This document shows positions 50,939 to 60,315 of a DNA stretch of 64,000 nucleotides, in pieces. Where the stretch lies: contig JAHJNN010000002.1 in the NCBI GenBank assembly GCA_018820765.1, forward strand, positions 32,126-96,125, given 5' to 3'. The translations under genes and the position numbers were made by a program. The notes beneath the pieces were generated by a model. The model ran no database searches, was not told the origin of the DNA, and saw only the letters and a program-made list of their open reading frames with translations. This stretch comes from Gammaproteobacteria bacterium. Lineage in GTDB: Bacteria > Pseudomonadota > Gammaproteobacteria > Burkholderiales > Thiobacillaceae. How positions within the stretch are numbered: the stretch's first letter is position 1; the number at the start of each line of letters is the position of its first letter.

Positions 50939-51900
50939 GCCAGGCCGGAATCGAAAAATCCGCCGCGCTCCTGCTCGCCCTGGGCGAAGGGGCGACGGCC
51001 GCGGTGTTCCGCTTCCTGAGCCCGCTGGAGGTGAGCCGGCTGGGCAGCGCCATGCGCGAAATGGAAGTGCTGCCGCGCGAACGCGTGCGTGCCATCCTGC
51101 ACGACTACGCCGCCGAAGCCGCCGAGCAGACCGGGTTTGCGGCGGATACCGGACGCTTTCTCGACGAGACGCTCAAGCTGGCGCTGAGCCCGGAACGCGC
51201 GCAGGCGATGCTGCAGCGCCTGGGCGCGTCGGGCGCGCAGGCGGTGGAGAAACTGGCGTGGCGCGAGCCGGCCCAGATTGCCGGCCTGCTGGAAACGCAG
51301 CCGCCGCAACTGATTGCCGCGGTGATCTCGCAACTGCCGCGCGACGTCGCCGCCGCGGCGCTCGAGGTGCTGCCCGGCAAGACGCGCGCAGACACCCTGC
51401 TGAGCCTGGCGCACAGCGACGCGCCCGACCCCGACATGCTGCGCGACCTGGACGACTGGCTGGCCAGCCTCGAACCGGCCGCGCCATCGCAGGGCGAGGC
51501 CGCGGTCGCCAGCCTGTTGGGACAGATGAGCGAGGGCAGCGCCGCCGCGGCGCTGACCCAGCTCGACCAGAACGACGCCGACCTGGCTGCGCGCCTGCGC
51601 GTGCGCAACCTGGCGTTCGAAGACCTGGCGCGGCTGCCCGAAGCCAGCCGCAAAACCTTCTTGCGCAACATCGGCGCGCGCACCCTGCTGCATGCCTTGA
51701 AGGGCAGCGACGGGCGCGTGCTCGATGCGCTGACTGCGGTGATGAGCCCGACCGCGGCGAAGCGCATGTGTGACGATCTCGCTACCCTGGGCGCGTTGCC
51801 GGTGACCGCGATCCAGGCCGCCCAGGACGATGCCGGCGCCACCTTGCGGCGGCTGGCGGCAGAGGGGGCGATCCAGTTCCCGGAAGAGGAGGCGGCATGA
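50935..51900 (+). CDS. fliG: Flagellar motor switch protein FliG
   Basis: A 321-residue FliG. The N-terminal domain binds FliF (GIEKSAALLLALGEGATAAV), the middle domain has LETQPPQLIAAVISQLPRDV, and the C-terminal motor domain has NLAFEDLARLPEASRKTFLR. In the C-terminal torque helix some usual charged residues seem replaced (DDLATLGALPVTAIQAAQDD). It overlaps fliH by ATGA. The ATG at 50935 has AGGA upstream; the longer frame from 50842 lies inside fliF. Confidence 0.92.
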   Translation: MSQAGIEKSAALLLALGEGATAAVFRFLSPLEVSRLGSAMREMEVLPRERVRAILHDYAAEAAEQTGFAADTGRFLDETLKLALSPERAQAMLQRLGASGAQAVEKLAWREPAQIAGLLETQPPQLIAAVISQLPRDVAAAALEVLPGKTRADTLLSLAHSDAPDPDMLRDLDDWLASLEPAAPSQGEAAVASLLGQMSEGSAAAALTQLDQNDADLAARLRVRNLAFEDLARLPEASRKTFLRNIGARTLLHALKGSDGRVLDALTAVMSPTAAKRMCDDLATLGALPVTAIQAAQDDAGATLRRLAAEGAIQFPEEEAA

Positions 51901-52496
51901 GCACGGACGACGACACCAGCGCATTCGAACACTGGGAAGTGGTGGAACTCGTTGCGTCCACCGACGACGCGGCGACGCCCGCGGAGGAGGCCGAGGCCGA
52001 ATGCGCCCGGCTGCGCGAAGCCGCCCGCGCCGAGGGCTACGCGGAAGGGGCGGCCGCCGCGCGTCAGGAGATGGAGCAGTCCTGCGGGCGCATGAAGCAG
52101 CTGGCCGAAAGCTTCGGCAACACCCTCGACAACCTCGATTTCCGGCTTGCCGACATGGTGCTGGCGCTGGCGCTCGACGTCGCGCGGCAGGTGGTGGCGG
52201 GCGAACTCGCCGCCCGCCCGGAACGCATCCTCGACGTGGTCAACCTGGCGCTGAAGCAGATGGCGGAAACCAGCCGCGAGGCGCGCCTGCTGCTGAATCC
52301 GGAGGATGCCGTGCTGGTGCGTCCGCACCTGGAGCAGGTGCTGGACAAGAACCGCCTGCGTATCGTCGAGGACGTACGCATCGTGCGCGGCGGCTGTCTG
52401 ATCGAAACGTCGCAGGGCGACCTCGACGGCACGCTGCCGGCGCGCTGGCGCCAGGTGGTGCAGGTCCTGGGCTCCAACCAGAACTGGATCGAATAG
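51897..52496 (+). CDS. fliH: Flagellar export regulator FliH
   Basis: A 199-residue FliH, the regulator that holds FliI. It has an acidic N-terminus, the Ala/Glu-rich helical stretch EGYAEGAAAARQEMEQSCGR, and the C-terminal FliH domain (VLALALDVARQVVAGELA, LLNPEDAVLVRPHLEQVL, GGCLIETSQGDLDGTLPARW). The insertion at 52497-52844 starts right after its stop codon region and separates it from fliI. Confidence 0.9.
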   Translation: MSTDDDTSAFEHWEVVELVASTDDAATPAEEAEAECARLREAARAEGYAEGAAAARQEMEQSCGRMKQLAESFGNTLDNLDFRLADMVLALALDVARQVVAGELAARPERILDVVNLALKQMAETSREARLLLNPEDAVLVRPHLEQVLDKNRLRIVEDVRIVRGGCLIETSQGDLDGTLPARWRQVVQVLGSNQNWIE

Positions 52497-52667
52497 TCCT
52501 TGGAACCCCGGTTGACCGCTCTCGTGATGCAATCGTTATCATCATTTTTTCGTGATCCCAGCCGGGGCATTCCATTGCCAATACAAATCGCTACGCATTC
52601 GATTGCACGACTGTCGAGCCATCTGGCGGCGTTGCGCCTCGTTGCATGGAATGACCATGCCGCCTCG

Positions 52668-52724
52668 CACCCGCAAGGGGCAGGCCGTGCTTGTAAAGCC
52701 ACTGAAGTGTCAACAAGCACGCTC
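52668..52724 (-). repeat. REP-like hairpin repeat, family A (copy 3, inverted)
   Basis: On the minus strand: outer stem GTGCTTGT/ACAAGCAC, short inner stem CACT/AGTG, tail GGCCTGCCCCTTGCGGGTG. It forms an inverted pair with copy 4, 31 bases away. Confidence 0.8.
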
Positions 52725-52755
52725 TGCGGTTGTCGAGTCGGCTGGCAAGGCGCAA

Positions 52756-52812
52756 GAGCGTGGCTGTTGCCGCTTGAGCGGCTTTACAGCCACGGCCTGC
52801 CCCTTGCGGGTG
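52756..52812 (+). repeat. REP-like hairpin repeat, family A (copy 4)
   Basis: Outer stem GTGGCTGT/ACAGCCAC, inner stem GCCGC/GCGGC, tail GGCCTGCCCCTTGCGGGTG. Confidence 0.8.
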
Positions 52813-52847
52813 CACTCGAACGCGTCCAACCGGGGTTCCAAGGATAA

Positions 52848-54242
52848 ATGGACCGCATCGTCCGCCTGCGCGAATACCTCGCCAACTGCCGCCGCGCGGT
52901 GAACTGGGCGACGCCGATCGCGACCAGCGGGCGCCTGACCCGGGTGTCGGGGCTGGTGATGGAGGCGGTCGGGCTGCGGATGCCGGTGGGCAGCCAGTGC
53001 CACGTGCAGGTGCCGGGCGGCCAGAGCATCGAAGCCGAGGTGGCCGGATTTTCCGGGGACTGCCTGTACATCATGCCGGCCACCGACATTCATGGCGTGA
53101 TGCCGGGCGCGCGGGTGATTCCCGACAACCCGCTGGCGGCGCAGCCGCCGCGTCTGGGCATGCGCTACATTCCGCGCCGCCGCGCGCAGGACCGGGTGCG
53201 CCAGGTGCCGGTGGGCGACAGCCTGCTGGGCCGCGTGCTCGACGGCGCCGGGCGCCCGCTGGACGGCCTCGGGCCGCTGTCGCTGGAGCGCCGGGTGCCG
53301 CTCTACAGCCGCCCGATCAACCCGCTCGAACGCGCGCCGATCCGGCAGACGCTGGACGTGGGCGTGCGCGCGATCAACGGCCTCTTGACGGTGGGGCGCG
53401 GCCAGCGGCTCGGCCTGTTCGCCGGCAGCGGCGTCGGCAAGAGCGTGCTGCTCGGCATGATGGCGCGCTTCACCGATGCCGACGTGGTGGTGGTGGGGCT
53501 GATCGGCGAACGCGGCCGCGAGGTCAAGGAATTCATCGACCGCATCCTGGGTGAAGAGGGCATGGCGCGCGCGGTGGTGGTGGCCGCGCCCGCCGACCAT
53601 CCGCCGCTGATGCGGCTGAACGGTGCGGCGTATGCGATGTCGATCGCCGAGTATTTTCGCGACCAGGGCAAGCACGTGCTCTTGATCATGGATTCGCTCA
53701 CGCGCTATGCGATGGCGCAGCGCGAGGTGGCGCTGGCGATCGGCGAGCCGCCCGCCACCAAGGGCTACCCGCCGTCGGTGTTCGCCAAGTTGCCGCAGCT
53801 GGCCGAGCGCGCCGGCAACGGCCGCAGCGGCAGCGGCTCGATCACCGCGTTCTTCACCGTGCTGATGGAAGGCGACGACCAGCAGGACCCGATTGCCGAT
53901 GCGGCGCGCGCGATCCTCGACGGCCATATCGTATTGAGCCGCGACCTGGCCGATGCCGGCCATTACCCGGCGATCGACATCGAAGCGTCGATCAGCCGCG
54001 TGCAGCCCGACCTGCTCTCCGAGGAAGCGCTGGAGCGCACCCGCCGCTTCAAGTATCTCTATTCGCGCTACATGCGCAGCCGCGATTTGCTGGCCGTCGG
54101 CGCCTACGTGCCGGGCGCCGATCTGGTGCTGGACGAAGGCGTGCGGCTGTATCCCCGGATGCAGGGCTACCTGATGCAGGGCATGCGCGAGCGCGCGCCG
54201 CTGGATGCCGCCCGCGCGGGGCTCGACGAGGTGCTTGGGTGA
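52848..54242 (+). CDS. fliI: Flagellum-specific ATPase FliI
   Basis: A 464-residue F1-beta-like ATPase of the flagellar export apparatus. Walker A is AGSGVGKS (about residues 192-199), Walker [18 protein letters not shown], and [14 protein letters not shown] and [17 protein letters not shown] are also conserved. The ATG follows the terminal repeat of the upstream element directly. It overlaps fliJ by GTGA. Confidence 0.95.
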   Translation: MDRIVRLREYLANCRRAVNWATPIATSGRLTRVSGLVMEAVGLRMPVGSQCHVQVPGGQSIEAEVAGFSGDCLYIMPATDIHGVMPGARVIPDNPLAAQPPRLGMRYIPRRRAQDRVRQVPVGDSLLGRVLDGAGRPLDGLGPLSLERRVPLYSRPINPLERAPIRQTLDVGVRAINGLLTVGRGQRLGLFAGSGVGKSVLLGMMARFTDADVVVVGLIGERGREVKEFIDRILGEEGMARAVVVAAPADHPPLMRLNGAAYAMSIAEYFRDQGKHVLLIMDSLTRYAMAQREVALAIGEPPATKGYPPSVFAKLPQLAERAGNGRSGSGSITAFFTVLMEGDDQQDPIADAARAILDGHIVLSRDLADAGHYPAIDIEASISRVQPDLLSEEALERTRRFKYLYSRYMRSRDLLAVGAYVPGADLVLDEGVRLYPRMQGYLMQGMRERAPLDAARAGLDEVLG

Positions 54243-54691
54243 AGCCGTTTGCCTTGGCGAGGGTGCTGCAGCTGGCCGAGCGGCGCAGCGAGACGCTGGC
54301 GCGCACGGTCAAGTTCGCGCACGGCATCTGGCTGCGCGCGCGCGGGCGGCAGGTGCAGCTGACCACGCTGCGCGACGCCCACATCGCGCAGCTGGCGGGC
54401 GAACTGCGCGGCGGGGTGAGTGCGGCACAGCTGCAGGAGATGAATCGCCGGCAGCACGTGCAGGCCGACGAAATGCGGGCCGTCCAGGCCGCGATCGACG
54501 ATGCGCATCGCGAATGGCAGGCGCGGCTCGCCGAATGGATGCAGGCGGAGCAGCGGGTCAAGGCGCTGCATTTGCTGCAGCAGCGCCATCAGGCGCAGGC
54601 CGCCATCCAGCAGCGGCGCATCGAGCAGCGCGAGCACGACGAACTGGTCGACCTGACGCACCGTCGGGATGCCGCGCAGCGGGGACATTAA
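54239..54691 (+). CDS. fliJ: Flagellar export chaperone FliJ
   Basis: A 150-residue, highly charged, coiled-coil protein ([60 protein letters not shown]), as expected for FliJ, which sits in the FliI ring. The GTG start overlaps the fliI stop. Identity rests on position and the coiled-coil layout. Confidence 0.82.
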   Translation: MKPFALARVLQLAERRSETLARTVKFAHGIWLRARGRQVQLTTLRDAHIAQLAGELRGGVSAAQLQEMNRRQHVQADEMRAVQAAIDDAHREWQARLAEWMQAEQRVKALHLLQQRHQAQAAIQQRRIEQREHDELVDLTHRRDAAQRGH

Positions 54692-54699
54692 GACGAACC

Positions 54700-55164
54700 A
54701 TGCAGCTGCTCGAACTCACCCCCGCTGAAATCGCTTTTCTGGCAGCGCCCGCCGCTGCCTCCGACGGCCTGCGGGAGCGAGTGGGCGGCAAGCTTGCGGC
54801 GACGTTGAGCGCGCGCCTGCGCCTGCCGGTGCAACTGGCGGCCCACCCCGTCGACGCACCTGCTGCTGCGCCGGCGGCCCCCCACTGGCTGCCCGATGCC
54901 GCGCTGGCCACGCTGTGGCTGACGCGCCGGCTCGGCGGGCGGCGCGTGATGGGCGCGACCCCCTTCGTGCCGCCCACCCTGATCCAGACGCTGGATGCCG
55001 CGCTGGCGGAAAGCTGGCTGGACGCGAAGGCGCAGGCCACGCTGTCGTCTGCATTTGCCTGGCGCATCACGGCAGCTTCCACGCAGGCAACGCTCGCGGT
55101 GCAGTTGCCGCATCACACCATCGATATGACGCGCTGGGCGCGGGAGGTCATCCGGCATGCTTAG
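54700..55164 (+). CDS. Uncharacterised protein in the fli operon
   Basis: A 154-residue soluble protein beginning MQLLELTPAEIAFLAAP, with an Ala/Pro-rich middle and PHWLPDAALATLWLTRRLGG, TPFVPPTLIQTLDAALAESW and VQLPHHTIDMTRWAREVI. It occupies the place where fliK, fliL, fliM or fliN usually lie but shows no SpoA domain and no known flagellar signature. It may be a divergent switch or hook-length component. Position supports a flagellar role; no function is claimed. Confidence 0.65.
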   Translation: MQLLELTPAEIAFLAAPAAASDGLRERVGGKLAATLSARLRLPVQLAAHPVDAPAAAPAAPHWLPDAALATLWLTRRLGGRRVMGATPFVPPTLIQTLDAALAESWLDAKAQATLSSAFAWRITAASTQATLAVQLPHHTIDMTRWAREVIRHA

Positions 55165-55183
55165 GGGAGCACAGAACAAGCTG

Positions 55184-55330
55184 GTCATTGCGAGGCGCGC
55201 AGCGACGCGGCAATCCAGAATGCAAGCGGAATCAACGAATGCTGGATCGCCCCACAAGGGGACTCCGATCCACTACGTGCTAAAGCACCTGTGGAATCGT
55301 ATGCCGCGGCCCGGTGGGCCTCGCGATGAC
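55184..55330. mobile_element. 147-bp inverted-repeat element between the unknown orf and fliO
   Basis: The ends GTCATTGCGAGG and CCTCGCGATGAC are complementary at 11 of 12 positions. The left part (GCGAGGCGCGCAGCGACGCG, GCAATCCAG) matches a widespread 'GTCATTGCGAGGAGCGCAGCGACG' type dispersed repeat. It ends three bases before the fliO ATG and holds no gene. Confidence 0.65.
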
Positions 55331-55333
55331 GAA

Positions 55334-55681
55334 ATGAATCAGCGCGTTACTAGATTGACTGTTGCGGCGGGGTTGCTGCTGATTTCGTTCCCGGCGCTGG
55401 CCGCGCCCGACACGGCCGGCAGCGTGATGACGGTGCTGCTGAGCCTGGGCCTGATCCTGGCCGGCTTCGTCGCGCTGGCGTGGTTCGCCCGCCGCTATCT
55501 GCCGGGCATGGGTTCGCAGGGCGCGGTCAAGGTGGTGGGGACGACCGCGGTCGGCGCGCGCGAGCGCGTGGTGGTGGTCGAAGTCGACGACACCTGGCTG
55601 CTCCTGGGTGTGGGCGGCGGCAATGTGCGGCTGCTGCATACGCTGCCGAAACCGCAACAGGCACAGGAGAACGCGCGATGA
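55334..55681 (+). CDS. fliO: Flagellar export component FliO
   Basis: A 115-residue FliO: cleavable or anchoring N-terminal segment (TVAAGLLLISFPALAAP), one membrane helix (VMTVLLSLGLILAGFVALAW), then the cytoplasmic FliO domain (VKVVGTTAVGARERVVVVEV, WLLLGVGGGNVRLLHTL). It helps FliP assembly. The ATG lies three bases after an inserted repeat, and no good ribosome site is visible. It overlaps fliP by ATGA. Confidence 0.88.
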   Translation: MNQRVTRLTVAAGLLLISFPALAAPDTAGSVMTVLLSLGLILAGFVALAWFARRYLPGMGSQGAVKVVGTTAVGARERVVVVEVDDTWLLLGVGGGNVRLLHTLPKPQQAQENAR

Positions 55682-56406
55682 AGGCGATCCTGCTGCTGGC
55701 CGTGTTGGCCCTGAGCGTGCCCGCCTTGGGTGCGGAATCGAGCGTGCCGCTGCTCGCCGTGACGCCCGGCGCGGGCGGGCAGGTGATCGGCGTGCCGGGC
55801 GCGAGCCTGCCGTGGCTGCTGCTGTTTCCGTTTCTGCCCGCCTTGCTGCTGGCGTTCACCGCCTTCACCCGCATCGCCGTGGTGCTGTTCCTGCTGCGCC
55901 AGGGATTGGGCAGCCACACGGCGCCGCCCAACCTGGTGCTGATGGGGCTGGCAGTGCTGCTGACAATCTTCGTGATGTCGCCGGCCTTGAAGACCATCAA
56001 TGCCGAGGCCTACCAGCCGTATCTGTCCGGCGCCATGAGCTTCAACGCCGCCGCCGAGCAGGCCGCGCAGCCGCTGAAAAGCTTCATGCTGCGGCAGACG
56101 CGTGCCGAAGACCTCGACCTTTTCATCGGCGGCGACAAGGCCGTCGAACCCGACCGGGTGGACAGCGTGCCGCTGGCCGCGCTGGCGCCGGCCTTCCTCA
56201 CCAGCGAGCTGAAGACCGCCTTCCAGATCGGCTTCATGGTGGTGCTGCCTTTCCTGGTGATCGATCTGGTGGTCGCCGCCGTGCTGACTGCGCTGGGCAT
56301 GATCATGCTGCCGCCGCAACTGGTGTCGCTGCCGCTCAAATTGCTGTTGTTCGTCACGGTCGACGGCTGGCATCTGCTGGTCGGTTCGCTCATCGGGAGC
56401 TTCTGA
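55678..56406 (+). CDS. fliP: Flagellar export gate protein FliP
   Basis: A 242-residue membrane protein with N-terminal signal, four helices and the FliP signatures FTAFTRIAVVLFLLRQGLG, LKSFMLRQTRAEDL, LAPAFLTSELKTAFQIGF and LPPQLVSLPLKLLLFVTVDG. FliP5-FliQ4-FliR1 form the export gate. It overlaps fliO and fliQ. Confidence 0.95.
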   Translation: MKAILLLAVLALSVPALGAESSVPLLAVTPGAGGQVIGVPGASLPWLLLFPFLPALLLAFTAFTRIAVVLFLLRQGLGSHTAPPNLVLMGLAVLLTIFVMSPALKTINAEAYQPYLSGAMSFNAAAEQAAQPLKSFMLRQTRAEDLDLFIGGDKAVEPDRVDSVPLAALAPAFLTSELKTAFQIGFMVVLPFLVIDLVVAAVLTALGMIMLPPQLVSLPLKLLLFVTVDGWHLLVGSLIGSF

Positions 56407-56660
56407 TGGAAGGCCTGGCCCGCGACGCGCTCTGGCTGTTGATGCTGATCGCCGCGCCGGTGTTGCTGGCGGGGTTGCTGACCGCCTTCGCCATCAGCCT
56501 GTTCCAGGCCGCCACGCAAATCCTCGAACCCACGCTGTCCTTCGTGCCCAAGCTCATCGTCATGCTGCTGGTGCTGGCGGTGCTGGGCAGCTGGATGGGC
56601 GGGCAGCTGGTCGACTTCGCCCGCATCCTGCTGACCGATTTCCCCGCTTTAATTGAATGA
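56406..56660 (+). CDS. fliQ: Flagellar export gate protein FliQ
   Basis: An 84-residue protein with two membrane helices (LWLLMLIAAPVLLAGLLTAF; LIVMLLVLAVLGSWMGGQL) and the conserved FQAATQILEPTLSFVPK loop. Its ATG overlaps the fliP stop by one base. Confidence 0.94.
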   Translation: MEGLARDALWLLMLIAAPVLLAGLLTAFAISLFQAATQILEPTLSFVPKLIVMLLVLAVLGSWMGGQLVDFARILLTDFPALIE

Positions 56661-56667
56661 CGCAGCC

Positions 56668-57417
56668 ATGCCCTTAAGCGAAGCGAGCCTGTCGCTCTGG
56701 CTGTTCGCCTTCGCCCGCCTCGCCGGGTGGACGCTGTTCGATCCGCTGACGGGCCGCCTGCCGCTGCTGCTGCGGCTGTTCCTGGCGGCGGTGCTGGCGG
56801 CGGTGCTGACCCCGGGCCTGGCGGTCGAAGCGGTCGAACCCTTCAGCGTGCAAGGCATGCTGGCATTGAGTCTGGAAATGGTGTGGGGCGCGGCGCTGGC
56901 GCTGTGCGTGTGGCTGGTGTTTGCTGCGGTGAGCGCGGTGCTGGTATGGACCGGCCACACCGCCACCGGCGGCCTGCTGACGCTGACCGCCGAGCAGGCG
57001 GCCCCGGCGGACGCCGCCTGGCGGGCGCTGGCCGGATGGCTGGCGGCGCTGGCGTTTCTGGGGGCGAGCGGCCACCTGCTGGTGGTCGATGCCCTGCGCG
57101 ACAGCTTTGTCGCGATGCCGCTGGCCGTCCTGCCGGCCGCAGCCGATCTGCGCCAGCTGGCCGAGGCGGCCGGCTGGCTGTTCGCCACCGGCGTGCAGCT
57201 GGCCTTGCCGCTGCTGGCGCTGGCGCTGCTGATCCAGCTGGCACTCGGCATCGTGGCGCGCACCACGCCGGGGCTGGACATGTTTTCTGTCGGACTCGGG
57301 ATCGCCGCGCTGGGGCTGATGGCGGCCTGGGTGTGGGCGGTGCCGCTGGTGGCGCACGGCGTCGGCCTGGGGATCGGGCAGTTGGGGGGCTGGCTGGGCT
57401 GGCTCGGCGCAAGATGA
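56668..57417 (+). CDS. fliR: Flagellar export gate protein FliR
   Basis: A 249-residue membrane protein with about six helices. It has the FliR traits FAFARLAGWTLFDPLTGRLP near the N-terminus and LLIQLALGIVARTTPGLDMF in the C-terminal part. The ATG at 56668 lies seven bases after fliQ. It is the last fli gene in the run; flhB and flhA are not in view. Confidence 0.9.
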   Translation: MPLSEASLSLWLFAFARLAGWTLFDPLTGRLPLLLRLFLAAVLAAVLTPGLAVEAVEPFSVQGMLALSLEMVWGAALALCVWLVFAAVSAVLVWTGHTATGGLLTLTAEQAAPADAAWRALAGWLAALAFLGASGHLLVVDALRDSFVAMPLAVLPAAADLRQLAEAAGWLFATGVQLALPLLALALLIQLALGIVARTTPGLDMFSVGLGIAALGLMAAWVWAVPLVAHGVGLGIGQLGGWLGWLGAR

Positions 57418-57514
57418 CGATGACGCCGGCCACGGCCAGATGGATTAGAATGCTGCGATTTATCGTGAACCCGTGCGGACCCCGGCGCGGCACAGAAACA
57501 ACAGCGGAAACAGC

Positions 57515-58405
57515 ATGGCAGAAATGAATACGGCCACAGGCAGCCTGGTTGCGATTGTCACCCCCATGTCGGACGACGGCGCGCTCGATCTCGACGCGCT
57601 GCGGCGGCTGGTCGACTGGCACATCGCAGAAGGAACGGACGGCATCGTCGTCGTCGGCACCACCGGCGAATCGCCCACGGTCAGCTACGACGAGCATTGC
57701 CTGCTGATCCGCACGACGGTCGAGCAGGCCGCCGGGCGGGTGCCGGTGATCGCGGGAACGGGCGCGAACTCCACCAGCGAAGCGATCGAGCTGACCGAAT
57801 GCGCCAAGGCAGCGGGTGCGCAGGCCGGGCTGTCGGTGGTGCCGTACTACAACAAGCCGACGCAGGAAGGCCTCTACCAGCACTACCGGAAAATTGCCGA
57901 GGCGGTCGACCTGCCGCTGATCCTCTACAACGTTCCGGGACGCACCGTGGCGGACCTGTCCAACGACACCACGCTGCGCCTGGCGGAGGTGCCCGGCATC
58001 GTCGGCGTGAAGGACGCCACCGGCAGCATGGAGCGCGCAGCCGACCTGCTGCGCCGCGCGCCGAAGGACTTTGCGCTGTACAGCGGCGACGACGCCTCGG
58101 CGATGCCCTTCATGCTGCTGGGCGGCCATGGCGTCATCTCGGTCACCGCCAATGTGGCGCCGAAACTGATGCATGAGATGTGCGTGGCGGCGCGGGCGGG
58201 GAACCTCGCGCGGGCGCGCGAACTCAACAATGCTTTGCTGCCGCTGCACAGCAAGCTGTTTGTCGAAGCCAATCCGATTCCGGTCAAGTGGGCGTGCGCC
58301 GAACTGGGTTTGATCCCGTCCGGCCTGCGCCTGCCCCTGACCCCGCTGTCTGCCGGACTGCACGACACCGTGCGCGACGCCATGCGTCACGCCCGATTAA
58401 TCTAG
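57515..58405 (+). CDS. dapA: 4-hydroxy-tetrahydrodipicolinate synthase
   Basis: A 296-residue DapA that condenses pyruvate with aspartate semialdehyde in lysine and diaminopimelate synthesis. Active-site parts are TTGESPT, the Tyr of [12 protein letters not shown], and the Schiff-base lysine in GVKDATG (Lys166); [15 protein letters not shown] is also conserved. The ATG at 57515 has GGAAA upstream and gives the usual length. bamC follows, the usual dapA-bamC order. Confidence 0.96.
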   Translation: MAEMNTATGSLVAIVTPMSDDGALDLDALRRLVDWHIAEGTDGIVVVGTTGESPTVSYDEHCLLIRTTVEQAAGRVPVIAGTGANSTSEAIELTECAKAAGAQAGLSVVPYYNKPTQEGLYQHYRKIAEAVDLPLILYNVPGRTVADLSNDTTLRLAEVPGIVGVKDATGSMERAADLLRRAPKDFALYSGDDASAMPFMLLGGHGVISVTANVAPKLMHEMCVAARAGNLARARELNNALLPLHSKLFVEANPIPVKWACAELGLIPSGLRLPLTPLSAGLHDTVRDAMRHARLI

Positions 58406-58455
58406 CGTGGCGCGATGCGCCGCCGTTTGATGCAAGCCATCGTTTAGGACACCTT

Positions 58456-59556
58456 ATGCGTTTATTGCCCCTGTTTTTGATGATCGCGCTGACCGTATCG
58501 GCCTGCGGCTTCATCGAAACCAAAAAGATCGATTACAAATCGTCCGGCAAGCTGCCGACGCTGGAAGTGCCGCCCGACCTCACCGCGCCGACCGGCGACA
58601 ACCGCTACGCCGTTCCCGACACGCAGGGCAGCGGCAGCGCCACGCTGTCGACCTACAGCCAGGAGCGCAAGGTCGCGCCGAGCGGCACGCAAACCCTGCT
58701 GCCCACCCAGGAAAAGGCCCGCATCGAGCGTGCCGGCAGCCAGCGCTGGCTGGTGGTGCAGGCGACGCCGCAGCAGGTGTGGCCGGTGATCAAGGACTTC
58801 TGGCAGGAGACCGGCTTCATCGTCAACCTGGAGTCGCCCGAAACCGGCGTGATCGAAACCGACTGGGCGGAAAACCGCGCCAAGATCCCGCAGGACGTGA
58901 TCCGCCGCACGCTGGGCAAGGTGATCGACGGCCTGTATTCCACCGCCGAGCGCGACAAGTTCCGCACCCGCATCGAGTCGGGCGTGACCGGCACCGAGAT
59001 CTACGTCAGCCACCGCGGCATGATGGAAGTCTACGATTCGTCGAACAAGGACCGCACGGTGTGGCAGCCGCGCCCGGCCGATCCCGAACTCGAGGCCGAA
59101 ATGCTGCGCCGCCTGATGCTGCGCTTCGGCGTCGAGGAGAACCGCGCGCAGACCCTGCTGGCCAAACAGCAGACGCCGGAACAGGCGCGCGTCGTTCGCG
59201 ACGGCGGCGCCCCGGTGCTGGAAATGGACGAAGGCTTCGACCGCGCCTGGCGCCGCGTCGGCCTCGCGCTCGACCGCGTCGGTTTTGCGGTGGAAGACCG
59301 CGACCGCTCCAAGGGCGTGTACTTCGTGCGCTACATCGACCCCGAGATCGACAACGACAGCAAGCGCGACGAAGGCATCCTGGCCAAGTTCGCCTTCTGG
59401 CGCAGCAAGAAGGAGCAGGGCTCGCCGCAGTTGCAGATCGTGGTCAACCAGGCGGGCGAGAAGAGCCGGGTCAATGTCACCGGCACGGACGGCAAGCCGG
59501 CCGACGCCAACACGCAGACCCGGATCATCAACTTGCTGCACAAGGAACTGAAGTAA
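58456..59556 (+). CDS. bamC: Outer-membrane assembly lipoprotein BamC
   Basis: A 366-residue lipoprotein with lipobox LTVSAC (lipidated Cys17), an unstructured N-terminal stretch (LPTLEVPPDLTAPTGDNRYA) that contacts BamD, and two helix-grip domains (RWLVVQATPQQVWPVIKDFW...; FDRAWRRVGLALDRVGFAVE). It is part of the BAM complex in the periplasm. Position after dapA confirms the identity. Confidence 0.95.
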   Translation: MRLLPLFLMIALTVSACGFIETKKIDYKSSGKLPTLEVPPDLTAPTGDNRYAVPDTQGSGSATLSTYSQERKVAPSGTQTLLPTQEKARIERAGSQRWLVVQATPQQVWPVIKDFWQETGFIVNLESPETGVIETDWAENRAKIPQDVIRRTLGKVIDGLYSTAERDKFRTRIESGVTGTEIYVSHRGMMEVYDSSNKDRTVWQPRPADPELEAEMLRRLMLRFGVEENRAQTLLAKQQTPEQARVVRDGGAPVLEMDEGFDRAWRRVGLALDRVGFAVEDRDRSKGVYFVRYIDPEIDNDSKRDEGILAKFAFWRSKKEQGSPQLQIVVNQAGEKSRVNVTGTDGKPADANTQTRIINLLHKELK

Positions 59557-59572
59557 TAGTGGAAGGCGCGTA

Positions 59573-60315
59573 ATGCGGTTTGCCAGCCTGGGCAGCGGTA
59601 GCGAAGGCAACGGCCTGGTGGTCGAAGCCGGGTCGACCCGGGTGCTGATGGACTGCGGCTTCGGCCTGGCCGACTGCGTGGCGCGGCTCGCCCGGCTGGG
59701 CGTGCAGCCCGCCGATCTGGCCGGCATCGTGGTGACCCACGAGCACGGCGATCATATCGGCGGGGTGGGGCGGCTGGCGCGCAAGCACAAGCTGCCGGTG
59801 TGGCTCACCGCCGGCACGCTGGCGATGGCGCATGATCTCGACGGCGTGGCGGTGCAGGTGATCGACAGCCACGCGGCGTTCGCGGTGGACGGGCTGGAAA
59901 TCCAGCCCTATCCGGTGCCGCACGATGCGCGCGAGCCGGTGCAGTACGTGTTCGGCGACGGCAACCGCAGGCTCGGGGTGCTGACCGATACCGGCTGCAG
60001 CACGCCGCACATCGAGGCCATGCTGGCCGGCGTCGAGGCGCTGGTGCTGGAGTGCAACCACGATGCGACGATGCTGGAAAACGGGCCGTATCCGGTCAGC
60101 CTCAAGCGCCGCGTGGGCGGGCGTTTCGGCCATCTGGAAAACGGCCAGTCGGCGGCCTTGCTGGATAAGCTGAAGCACGAAAAACTACAATGCGTGATGG
60201 CTGCTCACGTATCGAAAAAGAACAACACGTCCGGGCTGGCACAGCGTGCGCTGGCCCGGGTGTTGAACTGCGCGGACGACGACGTGCGCGTGGCCTGCCA
60301 GACGACAGGATTTAA

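Larger units (their letters stand above)
52497..52844. mobile_element. 348-bp inverted-repeat element with an internal REP pair, between fliH and fliI
   Basis: Perfect 18-bp terminal inverted repeats (TCCTTGGAACCCCGGTTG at 52497-52514, its complement at 52827-52844) bound a non-coding segment. Inside are a second imperfect inverted repeat (52564-52652) and two family A hairpins in opposite orientation. The right end supplies the AAGG ribosome site of fliI. Nothing coding was found in this 351-base gap. Confidence 0.75.

Noticed and set aside
49464..51095. A 543-residue minus-strand frame across fliF
   Set aside because: Antisense shadow of FliF with Arg/His/Gln-rich composition and no domain.
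52515..52667. Short frames within the fliH-fliI insertion as genes
   Set aside because: All are antisense or sense reads of palindromic repeat DNA with no conserved protein.
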